64,000 nucleotides of DNA, taken from positions 146,426,057 through 146,490,056 of the forward strand of contig NC_062219.1 of assembly GCF_902686445.1 (NCBI RefSeq), read 5' to 3'. This DNA is from Sciurus carolinensis (taxonomy: Eukaryota > Chordata > Mammalia > Rodentia > Sciuridae). Under the pieces are notes generated by a model, which was given only the letters and a program-made list of their open reading frames with translations, had not been told where the DNA came from and did not search any database. The position numbers and the translations under genes were made by a program. Shown piece after piece: positions 21,567 to 31,943 of the stretch. The number at the start of each line of letters is the position of its first letter. Positions within the stretch are counted from its first letter, which is position 1.

Positions 21567-22059
21567 CGAACATTGCCCACACTCTCCTCCAGCTCAGAAT
21601 TCAAATGTGGTTCAGGCCTATCAATCGGCTACACCCACATGAGTCTTGAATTTGGATTCGAGTCCTGTGGAGGGAGGAGCAACAGAACCCGAAGCTCCAT
21701 TCTGCTGACACAGTTTAGCAGGTGTAAACCACTCTAGATGCAACCATTCTGGCCACGGCTGCCTAATTGTTCAGCCTTGACCTGGGACAACGAATTTCTA
21801 ATTCCTCAGCTTCCCACTTGGGGCAAAGAGAGCACTTCCCCTAGAAGGTTGATCCTGCGGTAATATTGCAGGTTCCATTCCCCGAGACCTCGCCTGCGGC
21901 CTCCTCCAGTTCTTCAACCATTTTTGAGTGGTAAACACCGTAGGAACCCCTTTACACTACAGAAGTCTGGAGTGGATCCTGCTCCCTGCAACTGGAGCTC
22001 AGCAGATGTGGGAGTCGTGAGTGGCCGCAGCCTGCAGGACATCCAGGTGCAGACGCGTG
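21567..22059. other. No confident feature
   Basis: Mixed sequence between the polypurine tract and the next L2 block. Possibly unrecognisable L2. Confidence 0.45.
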
Positions 22060-22745
22060 GATGGCACTCAGACCGTGTGAGCCTGGGATTTAAGAGCCAG
22101 GGCAGGACTGGCGATTGTGCGCTGGGAACATATAGATCACAATGGACGAGATCATCCCAGGAGATGCTGCCAAGAAAGGATGCAAAGGGTAAGAGGAAAG
22201 AGGGCCTGGGACAGAAGCTCCAGAAACGGCAGTTTTAAAGAGATGGTTAGAAAATGCCCGCTTGCTGTGGGAAGATGGCCAGAGGGTATTGGGAAGAAAC
22301 AGGGGGTGCTGATGTCACAGAAGCAGACGCGGAAAGCAGTGCTTTGAGAAGGAGCAAGTGCTTCCGGGGGCCAGCTCGCTAGGCTGGACCTGTCCAAGGA
22401 ATCCAGTCTTTGGTGACCTTGGGAAGAGCAATCTGGTTTGTGGCAATGACAATGGGGTTCAGAAAAGAAGGGTCTGGCCATGAGGGAGAGAAACAGACCA
22501 TGAGGGGTCCTGCCTCCAACAGAACTTTGCCCATCCCTGGAGATGACTCGGGATCAAAGGAGAGTTTTATTTTTAAATCCTCAGTCCCGCTAAGTCACTC
22601 TCCGTAATGAGGCGATAACGAGGTGGCAGGTGAAGGCATTGTGTCTAAACCGTAAACTTTTTTTTTTTTTTTTTTAATGTGGGAGAAGAAGCCCATGTTT
22701 GAATGGAGGTGAGTGAAGTTAGGAGAAGGGGAGAGGGAAGACGAG
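22060..22745 (-). mobile_element. L2 LINE ORF2-region remnant
   Basis: Antisense L2 continues: 'gagcctgggatttaagagcc', 'gggaacatatagatcacaatggacgagatcatcccaggag', 'agtctttggtgaccttgggaagagcaatctgg' and, after a T18 run at 22658-22675, 'gggagaagaagcccatgtttgaatgg'. Collinear with 20770-21325, so probably one old copy. No open reverse-transcriptase frame remains. Confidence 0.62.
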
Positions 22746-23237
22746 GGACGAGGATGCTCGCATGCTTTAATTGTCGTGAAAGCAGGCGAGTGGGATCCAG
22801 ATGGTGGAAATGGGGAAAGACACCTCTTCCCCTGTCCCGCAGGGTAAGATGAGGCGGAGAGAGCAGATGCATCAGGGATTGGCTGCTGCCGCTGGGCTTT
22901 GGGGACACAAGTTTACCTCTCTTTGTGCAATAACAAAGTTCTCTTTCTGGGTTTGTGGAGGCTGAGGGTCAGAGATTTCAGGAAAGGGGAGAAGGTCTTA
23001 CGGGGAATGGGAGAGAGCAAGCTCACTAGACCGCCATGTTGGGACTTCTTGTGGATTAATGACCAGGAATTGACAGCAGGGTCCGTCTGTCCAGTCGTGT
23101 GATTGTGCCTAGCAGGACTTGGACACCTGTTCATAAGCAGGGAGCAGATGGTCGGTTCTAGTCGTGCGGGATGTAGAGTGTGTTCATCTTGCCATGGTGG
23201 AGGGAAAACCAGCGAAGGAAACGAGCTGAGACCAAGA
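22746..23237. other. No recognised feature
   Basis: GC-moderate sequence with no named repeat or exon. Overlapping short open frames on both strands. Confidence 0.5.
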
Positions 23238-23432
23238 CAGAGGTTCTCAAAGGCACAGGGAGCCATCACACTGCTGCGGCACCTGAAGCAGGGGGCTCTT
23301 TGGGGTTGTCACCATGATGGGGAACAGTATTGGAATTTCATGGGCAGGAGACAGGGATGCTCAATGCCCTGCAATATGTGGGGAGGTACCTCAGGACAAG
23401 TAGTAGTCCCCTCGAAAATGCCATTTGCATCC
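23238..23432 (+). mobile_element. MER20 (hAT-Charlie)
   Basis: 'gacagaggttctcaaaggcac', 'tttggggttgtcaccatgatggggaacagtattggaatttcatgggcaggagacagggatgctcaatgccctgcaatatg' and 'ctcgaaaatgccat' follow MER20 in order. 5' end recognisable, 3' inverted repeat decayed. Confidence 0.72.
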
Positions 23433-24094
23433 ACTGATAAATAATCGCAAGTGAGAGACCAGGGGCTCTACCTGGGTCAGACAGAGGAAGGTAAAGGACG
23501 CAGGTCAGGTGAAGGTCAGACTGGACCTGCAAGACTGAGCAGGGCTGGAGGCTGTGGTCAGACAGTGGCTGTCTGAATCCTGGATTTCAGAGACGGGCAG
23601 TTCCCAGGGATGTGGCGTAAAGGGGGACTCCTCAGTTTGAGTCCTTGAAGAAGCGAATGTCAAGATGGTGCTGAGGTGCTGATGTGTGAGTGACTGGCGG
23701 TGCCACCGTGGGGAGGAATGAGTGGCAGGAGCAGCTGGGGAGGCCTTCAGGTCGGACTGTGGGGCAGCGGGCAGGAAGGCGGCTGGACCAGAGAAGCTCT
23801 GGGAGTAGTCCCAGGCTGACGGGGGAGCCCCAGGGCAAAGACTGCCCACCAGAGGAGTCCCCGTGAGGGCAAGGCGTGGCCGCGTTCTGGGACCGGGCCG
23901 CTCAGCCACACCCTTGCCTCGAACCCTCTGCTGATCCGAAAAGACAGCCCATGGAGGTCACTGCCAGCCACTCTCCACTCAGCAGGTGGGCTCAAAGGCA
24001 GAGCTGAGCAGCGCACTTCCAGGGCCACCGCATGGGGTGGCCGACATGTCCCAAGAAGGCAGGGATCTATATATATGTATAGATATATTTTTGT
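23433..24094. other. GC-rich patch, no gene recognised
   Basis: 23701-23940 is about 68% GC by hand count but has CpG observed/expected of only about 0.48, so it is not a CpG island. An AT-rich (TA)n-like strip lies at 24066-24090. Overlapping open frames (134 and 159 codons, minus) look like GC-driven chance. Confidence 0.5.
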
Positions 24095-24191
24095 TTTTTC
24101 TAATATTTTGTCCCTAGAGCCTTGGTACATATTTGCCATCCAAAAGTTCATCAAATGGACTAATGAATAAATATTAAAAAAAAAAAAAAAA
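24095..24191 (+). repeat. L2-like 3' end and A-rich run
   Basis: 'ttgtccctagagccttggtacatatttgcc' resembles the L2 terminus, followed by 'aatgaataaatatt' and an A16 run at 24176-24191. Confidence 0.45.
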
Positions 24192-24331
24192 CTAAGCAAT
24201 AGAGCACAGAGGTTAAGCCTAGCCAAAGGATCACAACCCAGCTCTACTGCTTACCAGGTCATCTCAGGAAAATTATAGTTAAACGGGTTGGATAAATCGC
24301 TCCTATCTTGTGGGTCCTTATGAGGATTAAA
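24192..24331 (+). repeat. MIR SINE, 5' part (interrupted)
   Basis: 'agagcacagaggttaagcctagc', 'acccagctctactgcttacc' and 'ttatgaggattaaaagacac' follow MIR. It is cut by the B1-dID insertion and resumes at 24584. Confidence 0.75.
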
Positions 24332-24343
24332 AGACACACTTCA

Positions 24344-24571
24344 GCTGGGCACAGTGGCAAACACCTGTAATCCCAGCGACTCGGAGGCTGAGGCAGGAGA
24401 ATAGCAAGCTCAAAGTCAGCCTCGGCGATTTAGCAGGCCCTAAGCAACTCAGCGAGACCCTATCTCTAAATAAAATATTTAAAAAGGACTGGGGATGTGG
24501 TTCAGTGGTTAAGCACCTCTGGATTCAATCCCAGGTACCAAAAAAAAAAAAGAGAGAGAGAGAGCGAGTGA
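24344..24571 (+). repeat. B1-dID composite SINE in MIR
   Basis: Full-length: gctgggcacagtggcaaaca, 'cctgtaatcccagcgactcggaggctgaggcagg', linker 'ctaaataaaatatttaaaaa', then ID half 'ggactggggatgtggttcagtggttaagcacc', ending ccaggtacca, A11 and (GA)n tail. Imperfect TSD agacacacttca / agagagacttca at 24332-24343 and 24572-24583. This is the clearest lineage marker in the window. Confidence 0.96.
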
Positions 24572-24583
24572 GAGAGACTTCAC

Positions 24584-24622
24584 AGTGTCCTACAATGGTA
24601 TCCAGTAAATACTACCCCCCAC
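24584..24622 (+). repeat. MIR SINE, 3' end (resumes)
   Basis: 'cagtgtcctacaatggtatccagtaaatac' is the MIR tail displaced from 24192-24331 by the SINE. Confidence 0.6.
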
Positions 24623-25544
24623 CAGATGATCCCTTCTGCCCCTTCCCACTTTACTCCATTCTTGTACCGTAGCCACAGAGAGGAATGTGTTCAGGTATTT
24701 GGACTATGAGGACTTCTGTCACTTTCCATATTAGACTTGCTGTTCCTAGAAAGTGATGAATTCAGGTTTCTCTTGCTTTGTTCATGTCATCGGTCCCTAG
24801 AACGAGTTCCTAAATACAGTCATTGCCGACATCATTCAGCGGAGACTCAGCTAAATGGGTGCTTGCGTGTGGAGCAGGATTGTGAGTGTGTAAGAGCTGG
24901 AGCTGGCTGGATGTCCCCAATCCCACAGAAGAGCACCCTGGACCCGTGTCTTTCTGGTCTGGATGAGGCAGCAGCTCGCTCTTCTTTATGAACAAAGCCA
25001 CGCTTGCCTGCACGTCTCTAGAGAGAATGTGTTTGTACATTAGACTGGTAATTAAAGGCTCCCAATAAACCGAGTCTCATTACTCAACTTAAGGAGCTGC
25101 CGAGACAGTGTCTGGCACAGTGTCAAGTGTCTGCTGGAGCAAAGCTGAGTTCTGGGTTGCCCGTCCCTGGGGGAGGGCACGGCTGGGTCCTCTGTGCTCT
25201 CTTGTGCCACTCTCTTGTTTATGTGGCAGCAGAGGGACACAAGCAGGTCCTCAGACTTCTCAGGTATCCTTGTTCTCGTTTCCAAATAGTTCAATAGGCC
25301 TTTGAGAAGAGGCCAAGTCCTCTGCCTGATCCAGAGAACATTGCAATGGTTCATGGTCACATCTCAGGCAGGTTACCATCTGTCACCACAAGGAAAACCG
25401 TTGCCAATCAGTTTTACTAGAATGCAAGAGGGTGTTGGAGTCAAAGTTCAGATAAGGGAAGCTCGCTTTGGTTCCTTCAGCACAAAATAGAGCCTGTGAC
25501 TTGGACTTTACAAATACTTGTCCTATTAATCACTTTCACTAGGG
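24623..25544. other. No recognised feature
   Basis: Unique-looking sequence. No repeat, exon or RNA gene identified. Confidence 0.5.
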
Positions 25545-25760
25545 CTGGGGGTGACGCTCAGCTCTGCACAATGCTTCCTAGTTTGCAAAGCACTTTCACG
25601 GCATCACCCAACATGCTCTTCACTGTCAGGCGTTATTTCTTATCCAGATTAGGGATAGCATCAAAACTGAAAGCACTTGTCACCACAGTCACAGTGACTG
25701 ACTTTCATTGAAGACTTTCTTTGTACCAGATGCTGCTTTAAGTGCATTGCAAGAAGCATG
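25545..25760 (-). repeat. MIR/L2-type fragments
   Basis: 'agtttgcaaagcactttcacggcatcac ... gttatttcttatccagattagggat' is MIR-like antisense. 'tcattgaagactttctttgtaccagatgctgctttaagtgcattgc' resembles a reversed L2/MIR3 end. Confidence 0.5.
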
Positions 25761-26004
25761 ATCAGTGGAAATAGGGGAACCAAAGGAACAAAGATCTTTA
25801 GTTTGCTTTGCACATATTGCATTTTATGTGCTTGCTGGGGGAATGCAGGGTGGCACAGTTTTGTACAGTTCTGCTAGAAAAGATCTTGCAGATACAACTA
25901 ATTTCGATTTTACAATGGTTCTTTCCATAACTTACAAGACTCTGTGATTTTTCTCCTTCTCTGAATTATCCTGGAGAAGCCACATCACTATAATTGTCAC
26001 ACAG

Positions 26005-26240
26005 CACTAATGGGGCATGACTATGTACTGGGCTTTGTTTTAAGCAATTTCTAGAGGTTCTCTCATTTAATCCTCTTGACAGCCTAAGACATGGGTAGAA
26101 TTATTATTCCTGTTCTCAGATTAGAAAACAGAAGCACAAATAAATTAAGCTGTGTATCCAAGGTCACAGAGCTGGTAAGCACTGGGCTGAAGCTAACCCA
26201 GGTGGTCTGGCTCTGTGGTCCGTGTTCTTAGTCATCTGAT
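26005..26240 (-). repeat. MIR SINE, near complete
   Basis: 'ctctcatttaatcctcttgacagcc', 'attattattcctgttctcagattagaaaacagaagcac' and 'tccaaggtcacagagctggtaagcactgggctgaagctaacccagg' follow the reversed MIR in full. Confidence 0.88.
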
Positions 26241-27378
26241 GGACCATGATATTCCTTATGTTAAGCTTGGGCTCAGCTTGAGAAACATGGGATTAGCAAA
26301 CCAACCAGAAAACGCTTTTCTCTGGACAAAACAACAAAGACTCAAAAGAGGCCAAGTGACCTCCGGAGGAAGCCACATCTCCATCCATGCTCTTTCTACC
26401 ATATTATGTTGTCACTGCAAATTCAGAATGCAAAACCGGAGTACCAAAGCATGTCACAAGAGGCAGATGTCAACTTTTAAGTAAACTTTTGTGGGTAGTG
26501 TGACAACTAATTAAAATTCATTTTTCACTTTCCTCCATAAAAATACTCTAATCCAGAGGGCAAGAAACTACTAGAAGCCCTCATTTACTGGGCCCTCCTG
26601 ACCACCAATTGGCCAGCTGTTCTTTGGACCTTTGTGGATTAAACCCCTGGGACAAAGTCCACCTTTCCAGCTCTGCTCTGTAGGTGCCAGCTGCTTACAC
26701 CGTGGCTGCCCCATGCTTCCACTGGCTTGGGTTTCCTGGGGAGCTGACTTGGGGTATGTCCAGTTCATTCTGGACAATGTGGTGCATCACATCAGTTCAC
26801 CTGGGGTGCACAGGACACTTAGGGAATGTCCTACTTGTAATGAGACATTTCTTAGATGAAGGAAAAGTTGCTCAGGATAAGTCCCCCTAGTTTGCCCCTG
26901 TGAGAATGAAATTATTGGCTTATAAAAGAAAAACATTTCTGAAATCATCCCTGAAAGCCATCCATCCACCATTTTGTGGGCTACATATTTTGTGTGGCCC
27001 ACTTGACTATCTCTGTGACTTTGTTTCTAATTTAGATTTTTATTTGAAAGAAACAGCTTGTTATCGCTTTTAAAATCTGTGCAGAAGAGGAGAAGGGCTT
27101 TTTCTTATAAGAGAGTGACTTCCTCTGTGCCTGCAAATCAGGCCACGAACACTGCTGATCACTTCTGGAGAGCGAAGCCAGGCCCTGGGAACCTGTTGGC
27201 GGCACACTCCACAAAGGCTGAACACTTTTAGACTGTCACACATGCTGCGGTTGCCAGAGACTAGGCATCTGTGAGATTTGAAATGTCACCATTATTTAAA
27301 TGGTTCAGAGAAAATGACCTTGAAATCATGTGTACCTGAAGGAAGCCGTTTCCTCTCCACTTAAAAACACCCCAGTGT

Positions 27379-27380
<2 letters not shown>
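26241..27380. other. No recognised feature
   Basis: About 1.1 kb without a nameable repeat or exon. Short overlapping open frames only. Confidence 0.5.

Positions 27381-27414
<34 letters not shown>
27381..27414. repeat. (AC)17 microsatellite
   Basis: Pure AC dinucleotide repeat of 34 bp. Confidence 0.97.
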
Positions 27415-27421
<7 letters not shown>

Positions 27422-27494
27422 ATCAGAGAGAGAATGCCCCGACATCCTCTAGTGTATACAACTTCGTTTAATGTGAAACCACTGACTCTCGATC

Positions 27495-27625
27495 CTGGCT
27501 GTACCTTACAGCCCCTGGGGACAGGGGTTTGACATTCTGATGCCAGCCCTTAGCCCCTGAGGTTCTGGGGTTCACCTGTTCTGGGGTGGGGCAGGAGAAC
27601 CCACTGTCTCTATTTGCCTGGGTCT
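27495..27625. mobile_element. hAT-Charlie-like fragment
   Basis: 'atcctggctgtaccttacagcccctggggac ... gaggttctggggttcacctgttctggggtgggg' has the layout of MER5-type MITEs. Weak match. Confidence 0.35.
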
Positions 27626-27825
27626 GAGGGGTTTGCAGAGAGCAGGACTTTTAGTGCTAAGATGAAGATCATTCTAGGAATAGGGTACCAAGGAGACAGG
27701 TTCTTTTCGTAAGCATCCTGGAGATTCGAGCCAGTTAAGTTTGAGGACCCTAAATGCTCTGAACTTTAATCCAGGTGCTGAGGACAAGTAACTTAGGATT
27801 TGAGAAAATATTGTTCTGTAGAAGT

Positions 27826-27867
<42 letters not shown>
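27826..27867. repeat. (AAT)n microsatellite
   Basis: About 42 bp of ATA/AAT trinucleotide repeat. Confidence 0.97.
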
Positions 27868-27869
<2 letters not shown>

Positions 27870-28291
27870 AGCTCTTTGTAAATGAGAAATCCCTGCCAAA
27901 TAATCCCTTCTCCCTCTTCCCAGGGTCCCCAGGGAGTCACCTCCTCCCCCACCACACACACTGGGCTGAAATCCATACCCCAGCCCGTCTGTTGAGGTGG
28001 GGAGGGACTCCTGACTTGATCATTTTATAATTAAGGAAGACTCTGGGGGAGGCGTCTCGCTCAGGAGCCCAGCATTCCAAACTGGGTCACTGCAAAGCTG
28101 GAGTCTTCATCAGCTCCAAGCCACGGGAAACGCCAAGCAGCCAGATCCTCTTTCTTTACCTTCCTGTTGGCGTTCCAGTGACTTATTTATATCCAACCAG
28201 GCTTGTTAACATGGCTTGTTTACATCCATCCATCTCCCCCGAAGTTCCCAAGCTGGGAGGGAGAGAAGCATACACACCCAGAAACTTCTAG
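27868..28291. other. No recognised feature
   Basis: Nothing identified between the AAT repeat and the hAT elements. Confidence 0.5.
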
Positions 28292-28455
28292 AGGCGCTGT
28301 GGCTCTCAGCCTGGGAAATCGCCTGGGAACCTTTAAAATATGCAGGTGCCCTGTCCATCCCTCATCCAATCCAGTCAGTCTGCAAGCGGGAGCCAGGCAA
28401 TGCTGTCGGAAGCTCTCCCAGGTGACTGATGTACAAGAGGGCCAAGTGACCCTGC
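28292..28455 (+). mobile_element. hAT-Charlie MITE, diverged
   Basis: 'ggctctcagcctgggaaatcgcctgggaacctttaaaatatgcaggtgccc ... ggaagctctcccaggtgactgatgtacaagag' follows the MER5-like plan (caacctggctgcac...cacctgggaagctttaaaa...ctccccaggtgattc). Confidence 0.55.
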
Positions 28456-28465
28456 GCTAGAATAC

Positions 28466-28670
28466 TGGTTCTCAGAGTGTGGTCCCTCAGCAGCTGCACC
28501 AGCATCGCCTGGAAACTTAGAAATGAAAATTCTCAGGCCCCACCCTGGCTCTGTGCATAGGCCCCAGCAATTCATCCATTTTTTGCTTTTTTAAAATTTA
28601 AAAAAATTTTTTTAGCATTTGGTTTTAACAACCCTTCTAGGTGATTCTCATGCACCAATAAATTTGAAAT
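28466..28670 (-). mobile_element. MER5A MITE (hAT-Charlie)
   Basis: 'tggttctcagagtgtggtccctcagcagctgcaccagcatcgcctggaaacttagaaatgaaaattctcaggccccaccctgg' and 'taacaacccttctaggtgattctcatgcacc' match MER5A on the minus strand. The interior carries an AT-palindromic run (28587-28615). Confidence 0.88.
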
Positions 28671-29894
28671 CAGTCTAAATGAGAAGGCTGTGTGTGAATA
28701 AATATGTATTTTAATCTGCCAAGATGCTTAAACGGTTAGCTTTTGCTTCTCGTTTTCTTACCTGCAGCCAAATCCAATTCCCTCTTTCTGACTCTCAGTA
28801 AGAAAGTGAGTCCTGGCTCACTCAGGATGAAAAAATACACAAAAGACACTCTCTTGGGTCTCCCCTCTTGTTTCTGGTCTGGGGGTCAACAAAGCACAAT
28901 AATTTTGTGAAGCAATGGAGGTACATTCTTTGTTCTCCTATAATTAAGTCATCTACTTCAGTATTGTTTTCTAAGGTGAAGATTTCTAGTCTTTACCTAT
29001 TGTTTCTGAATCTACATCTGCCAGGGGGAAAATAAAATCATACCCCTAAGAGGTTTAATTAGAGAGATACTGGGTTGGAGCTCCCTAGAGAAATCTGTGC
29101 TCTCACAGGAGCGGGTGTTTATTGTGTAGACTGGAGGGCAGAGGACCCAAGTTCTCTCCAATTAAACAGGGTTGAGGTATACTTCAAGGTTGGAGAAGGA
29201 AGAAGACGGAAGAGAGGATGTTTGGCAGCAATTTGAGCCAAGAGAAGTGAAAACAAAGACAACTTGTTCTGCTCTCTGAGGAGTTATTTAAATTTTAGGA
29301 TCTGAGATCTTTTGGCCCAAGAGTTACTAAGAGGCACAAATGAGTGCTTTTGTATGGAGGAAGTTCAAAGATTTGTCTTCTCCTGTCCTTCCCTCCCTTA
29401 AAGGAAAACCCTGAGACCAATTACATTCAGTAGTTTATTTGAACAAAGCAAAAGAAAGACAATGGGTGAACCGGCAGATCCCAGAGTTCTGAGAACTCCA
29501 ACCAAGAGCAGGGCATTTACAGGAAGAAGGAGGCGAGTGAGAAAATTGGCCAACTGGCTACAGCTTCGTCAATGGTCAACTGGTTACAGCTTAACTGGCT
29601 AGTTGTTTAAGCTTAAGCAGGGAATTAGCGACAGGGCCCCCAGCAACTCACCAAAGCTTGTCACTGTGATTAAACTCTACTGGTTTGGTCTGTGGTGCCT
29701 AATGAAGAATGAATAACCAGTCCAAATCCAGGGTCTCCTACAAAATTTTATGATCACCTCCAATGTAAGCAAGTGACAGGAGAAGGCAGCTGACTTTGCA
29801 TGGGCATTTATAAGTCTCTTAAACGTGTGTATCCAAAATGTGATTTTTTTTTTCCAAGTTGAAATAAAAGAAAGTTGGGTGGCAAAGTCAGTAC
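28671..29894. other. No confident feature; possible decayed LTR
   Basis: No named repeat. 29400-29700 has short direct repeats (gccaactggctaca, gtcaactggttaca, ttaactggctagtt) and a 'agtttatttgaac' start that could be a decayed LTR, but family and edges are unknown. Confidence 0.4.
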
Positions 29895-30040
29895 CTGTTT
29901 TAATTTTCATGACAACAGGGTGAGGTAAGTATCTTTGATCCCAGTTTCCAAATTAGAAATTGGAAGTTTCTAAATAGTTTGCTTATCTGTAAGATGACAG
30001 AGCTAGGTTTCTACTCCAGGTCTGTTCAACCCTAAGGACT
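29895..30040 (-). repeat. MIR SINE, diverged
   Basis: 'gacaacagggtgaggtaagtatctttgatcccagtttcc' and 'atgacagagctaggtttctactccaggtctgttcaacc' follow the reversed MIR. Confidence 0.72.
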
Positions 30041-30300
30041 TTGTGCAGTGCCCTCTCAGCACACTGGGCAGTGAGTCAGCCTCATAATCTAAAAGTCCTA
30101 AGGACTTTGTGTGCTTACTTGACTCAGAAAGATAGTAACTGGAACTTAGGCTAGACTCTTTGTCCAACAATATAAGTAGAGTAGTCCATAACTTCACCCC
30201 TACAGGCAGATCTTGTCAGGGGACACTTCCTGTAGGGATAACTTCTATCTCAGACCATCTTTTCAAAAATGTTTGTATAGCAAACAGCTGTGGAAGATAG

Positions 30301-30303
<3 letters not shown>

Positions 30304-30356
<53 letters not shown>
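30304..30356. repeat. (CT)n microsatellite
   Basis: About 53 bp of pure CT repeat. Confidence 0.97.
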
Positions 30357-30357
<1 letters not shown>

Positions 30358-31825
30358 AGGCAGAGGACAGATTTGTTTCCTAACTAGGATTAAACAATAA
30401 AAGTTAATCTCTTCCCCTGGGGCAAAGGTTGGGCAAGTTCACTAGCCCCTTCCCATAAGTTTGGGGGCTTCATCTTGAGGTTCCTCAGCTGTCACATAGA
30501 CCCATCCACCTGGGGCTGCCTCCACATTGCCCATGCAGGACTTGGGGGACACTGGGAACCAATGTGGCCTTGAATAGTAAAGTCCTGATAGAGTCTCTGA
30601 CCCGGGAGTCTTGTGTCTTCTGTCAGCACGCTCGGCATGCTCATTTGTGAAAATAGCCCCCCCCCCCATTCTTTACAGACATGGCCTCTCTCACCTTGGT
30701 GCACAGGCCAGCACATCCCATCCTACACATGTCCTGGGTTCCCAGCACATGCAGCCAGCTGGGAGTCCACTCCCCCAGCTTGCCCCGTCACCCGCCGTGA
30801 TAACTGAATCTGAGCAGGGTCTAGAATCGGCAGGTGGAATGAGAGAGTGCAGGATGTTGACTCCAAAAAGACAAGAGGCTCAGCTCTATCAAAACCCGTG
30901 GTCACTGAATCACAGGTCGAAAGTGACTTTGGTCATTTGGACCACTTCCCATTCAATGTGGCACACTTTTAAATAAACCTCGTGTCAATATTGTCTCTAT
31001 GATAGAAACACAAACCTAAAAGTAAACAAAATAGCTCCAGATATTCACATCCCTGTGATGTCACTTCTTCGATCTGTGTCTTATCTTCTCAAAACACATA
31101 GATTGAGATGAATTTTCAAATTCTCTTCAGCTATCACCCACAGCCCCAATCCCCATACCCAAGTCTAGGTTAAACATTTTTCAGTTTATCAATTCTGCTT
31201 AAGCATGATGATCAGACCATTGTTCATCGAGCCTATTTCTAAATATACTCCATCTCTTGGTTCAAGTCCTTTAAAGAAATTTTACGGATATTGAAAAGGT
31301 AGTATGTGCATACAGCACAAAATGCAAAAGCTATCAGCGTGTTTTCTTCCCCTCTCCAACTCAAGTTCACCCTGCCCATCTCTCCTCTGCTGGGCTGACT
31401 CTTAAATAAAATTAGGAAAAGTTTGTTGTCACATTAGTAGATCCTTCAGTTCCTTGGGTTCTAATACATAACAGTTGAAGTTCAAACGGAAACAGAACCA
31501 CCGGAGTACTATAGACTGAGGAATTCATTCCAGGGATTTGGAATGAATTTTAGTCCCTGTGGGCATCTGGTGTGGAGTCTGAAGGGCAAAAACCAAGGTG
31601 ATGAGATGGAGGTGGGTGGGGGTGAGAATGACCCAGAACCTGCCTCTCACTGTCTACAGGACCTGACCATGCCCTGGCCTGGAGGGGTGGGCATTGGGTT
31701 GCTTCTCCATGCCAACAAGAGAGCTGGCAGACGAGCAAAACATGTCCCTGCCATGGTGATTCTGCCCCACCTCCAGCATGGCCAGGACCTGGCCCTTGCC
31801 TCTCCTTTACCTTTCAGATATGGTA
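30357..31825. other. No recognised feature; C11 run
   Basis: About 1.5 kb without a named repeat. Contains a cytosine homopolymer at 30657-30667. No exon recognised. Confidence 0.5.
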
Positions 31826-31943
31826 AGCCTTCCCTTACCCAGAACCATGCCAGGAAGGGGATTCTGGGAAATGTAGTTCAGCTGAGCCTTCCCTTACCCA
31901 GAACCATGCCAGGAGGGGATTCTGGGAAATGTAGTTCAGCTGA
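31826..31943. repeat. 59/58-bp tandem duplication with ZNF143-like motifs
   Basis: Two head-to-tail copies (31826-31884 and 31885-31943) share agccttcccttacccagaac, then 'catgccagga(a)ggggattctgggaaatgtagttcagctg'. They differ by one A and are otherwise identical over the unit. Each contains ttctgggaaatgtagtt (31862-31878 and 31920-31936), whose complement aactacatttcccagaa resembles the ZNF143/STAF site ACTACAATTCCCAG. The near-identity implies a recent duplication. Confidence 0.93.

Noticed and set aside
21264..21737. Frames encoding long Arg/Glu or Leu/Phe/Ser runs
   Set aside because: Direct translation of the polypurine microsatellite in all frames.
23701..23940. Possible CpG island
   Set aside because: GC is about 68%, but the hand-counted CpG observed/expected is only about 0.48.
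29400..29700. Retroviral LTR from short direct repeats of 'actggctaca' type
   Set aside because: No TG...CA ends, TATA or TSD could be placed, so it was left as an unassigned region.
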